Assembly: GCA_038503065.1 (NCBI GenBank)
Contig: JBCAMK010000011.1
Span: 1,426,001 to 1,490,000 of the forward strand
Direction of reading: 5' to 3'
Length of the DNA: 64,000 nt
From: Paragyromitra xinjiangensis
Lineage: Eukaryota; Ascomycota; Pezizomycetes; Pezizales; Discinaceae
Under the pieces are notes generated by a model. The model was given only the letters and a program-made list of their open reading frames with translations. It was not told where the DNA came from and searched no databases. Made by a program: the position numbers and the translations under genes. How positions within the stretch are numbered: position 1 is the stretch's first letter; every line of letters begins with the position of its first letter. Shown piece after piece: positions 63,845-64,000 of this stretch.

Positions 63845-64000
63845 TCAAAGATACACAGCCTCCCTTTCCCGCTCGAAGCTTGCCACAGCCCCAGAAAGGT
63901 CGACCTGCATATCATTAGTAGTCGGAGGACCAGTATTGGCTGCAGGAGTTGGAGGAGGGGTATCAACTTCAGTTTCGATCTCATTCTCGATTTCTTGCTC
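63845..64000 (-). CDS. P2 DUF6532-like protein, C-terminal 51 codons
   Basis: Reads, toward the stop, EIENEIETEVDTPPPTPAAN...PPTTNDMQVDLSGAVASFERERE and ends AVYL. This aligns with the P1 protein's C-terminus (...TDDMQVDLAGAVASFEQEREAEDL). A short insertion (TPAANTGP) distinguishes it. The rest lies beyond the window. Confidence 0.85.
   Translation of the reverse strand, partial: EQEIENEIETEVDTPPPTPAANTGPPTTNDMQVDLSGAVASFEREREAVYL

Larger units (their letters stand above)
62831..64000. mobile_element. P2: left end of a second Plavaka-type transposon
   Basis: Starts with the same 19-bp end as P1, CATCAGCAAAAATAATTAT, preceded by AT at 62829-62830. The subterminal palindromic motifs, the 65-bp repeats (63020-63300), the 66-bp tandem repeat (63561-63840) and the 3' end of the DUF6532-like gene appear in the same order as in P1. 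The sequences differ at many positions, so this is a separate, older or distinct copy. The right end is outside the window. Confidence 0.92.

Overview
The window looks like a transposon nest from a filamentous fungus (Dikarya; ascomycete or basidiomycete not resolved). The evidence is short GT-AG introns of about 50-190 nt (some with CTAAC-type branch sites), Tad1-like non-LTR retrotransposons with an RNase H domain, a Plavaka-type (CACTA-superfamily) transposase and DUF6532-like proteins. I see no rRNA, tRNA, CRISPR array or clear housekeeping gene.

Layout. 1-1863: the start of a minus-strand LINE ORF1, then a 5'-truncated plus-strand LINE fragment. 1864-12440: a locus with a decayed SNF2-type helicase gene (5807-9001) and a DUF6532-like gene (9740-11736), full of a CTCTGAC motif. 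Just upstream of the helicase ATG sits a nested pair of non-autonomous DNA transposons (A, with B inside it) carrying a 40-bp minisatellite. 12441-33200: three minus-strand LINE copies (alpha, beta, gamma) joined head to tail. Beta is interrupted by a 1.8-kb DNA element (C) and by two ORF1-only LINEs (e1, with e2 inserted at its 5' end). 33201-33418: a 218-bp spacer. 33419-62830: four plus-strand LINE copies (delta, epsilon, zeta, eta) of a sister subfamily, also head to tail. Epsilon is interrupted by DNA element D, and zeta by a complete 9,426-bp Plavaka-type transposon (P1, 49941-59366). Eta is interrupted by the left end of a second Plavaka element (P2, 62831-64000).

How the parts work together. 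The LINE subfamilies share a conserved 3' end but have different tails, (AAAT)n versus (AAAACACT)n. In every resolved junction the 3' tail of one copy abuts the 5' terminus of the next. Decay increases outward from the central spacer: delta has both ORFs intact and gamma is mildly damaged, while alpha and zeta are badly broken. This suggests that new copies were added at the 5' ends of older ones. P1, P2, elements A-D and two MITEs (N1, N2) all share ends of the form CATCAG(C/T)AAAAA. Six insertions compared with an empty site or a repeat unit give 2-bp target duplications or nearly so, so one Plavaka-type transposase family probably mobilises them all. P1 carries three genes: an intact four-exon DUF6532-like gene, an intact gene of unknown function, and a transposase gene with one intron and an apparent frameshift.

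The most interesting lead is that both DUF6532-like genes sit in segments saturated with their own short motif (CTCTGAC in one, ATCCTCC/GGAGGAT in P1). This resembles motif-binding accessory proteins of other DNA transposons (TNPA, VANC), but it is an inference.
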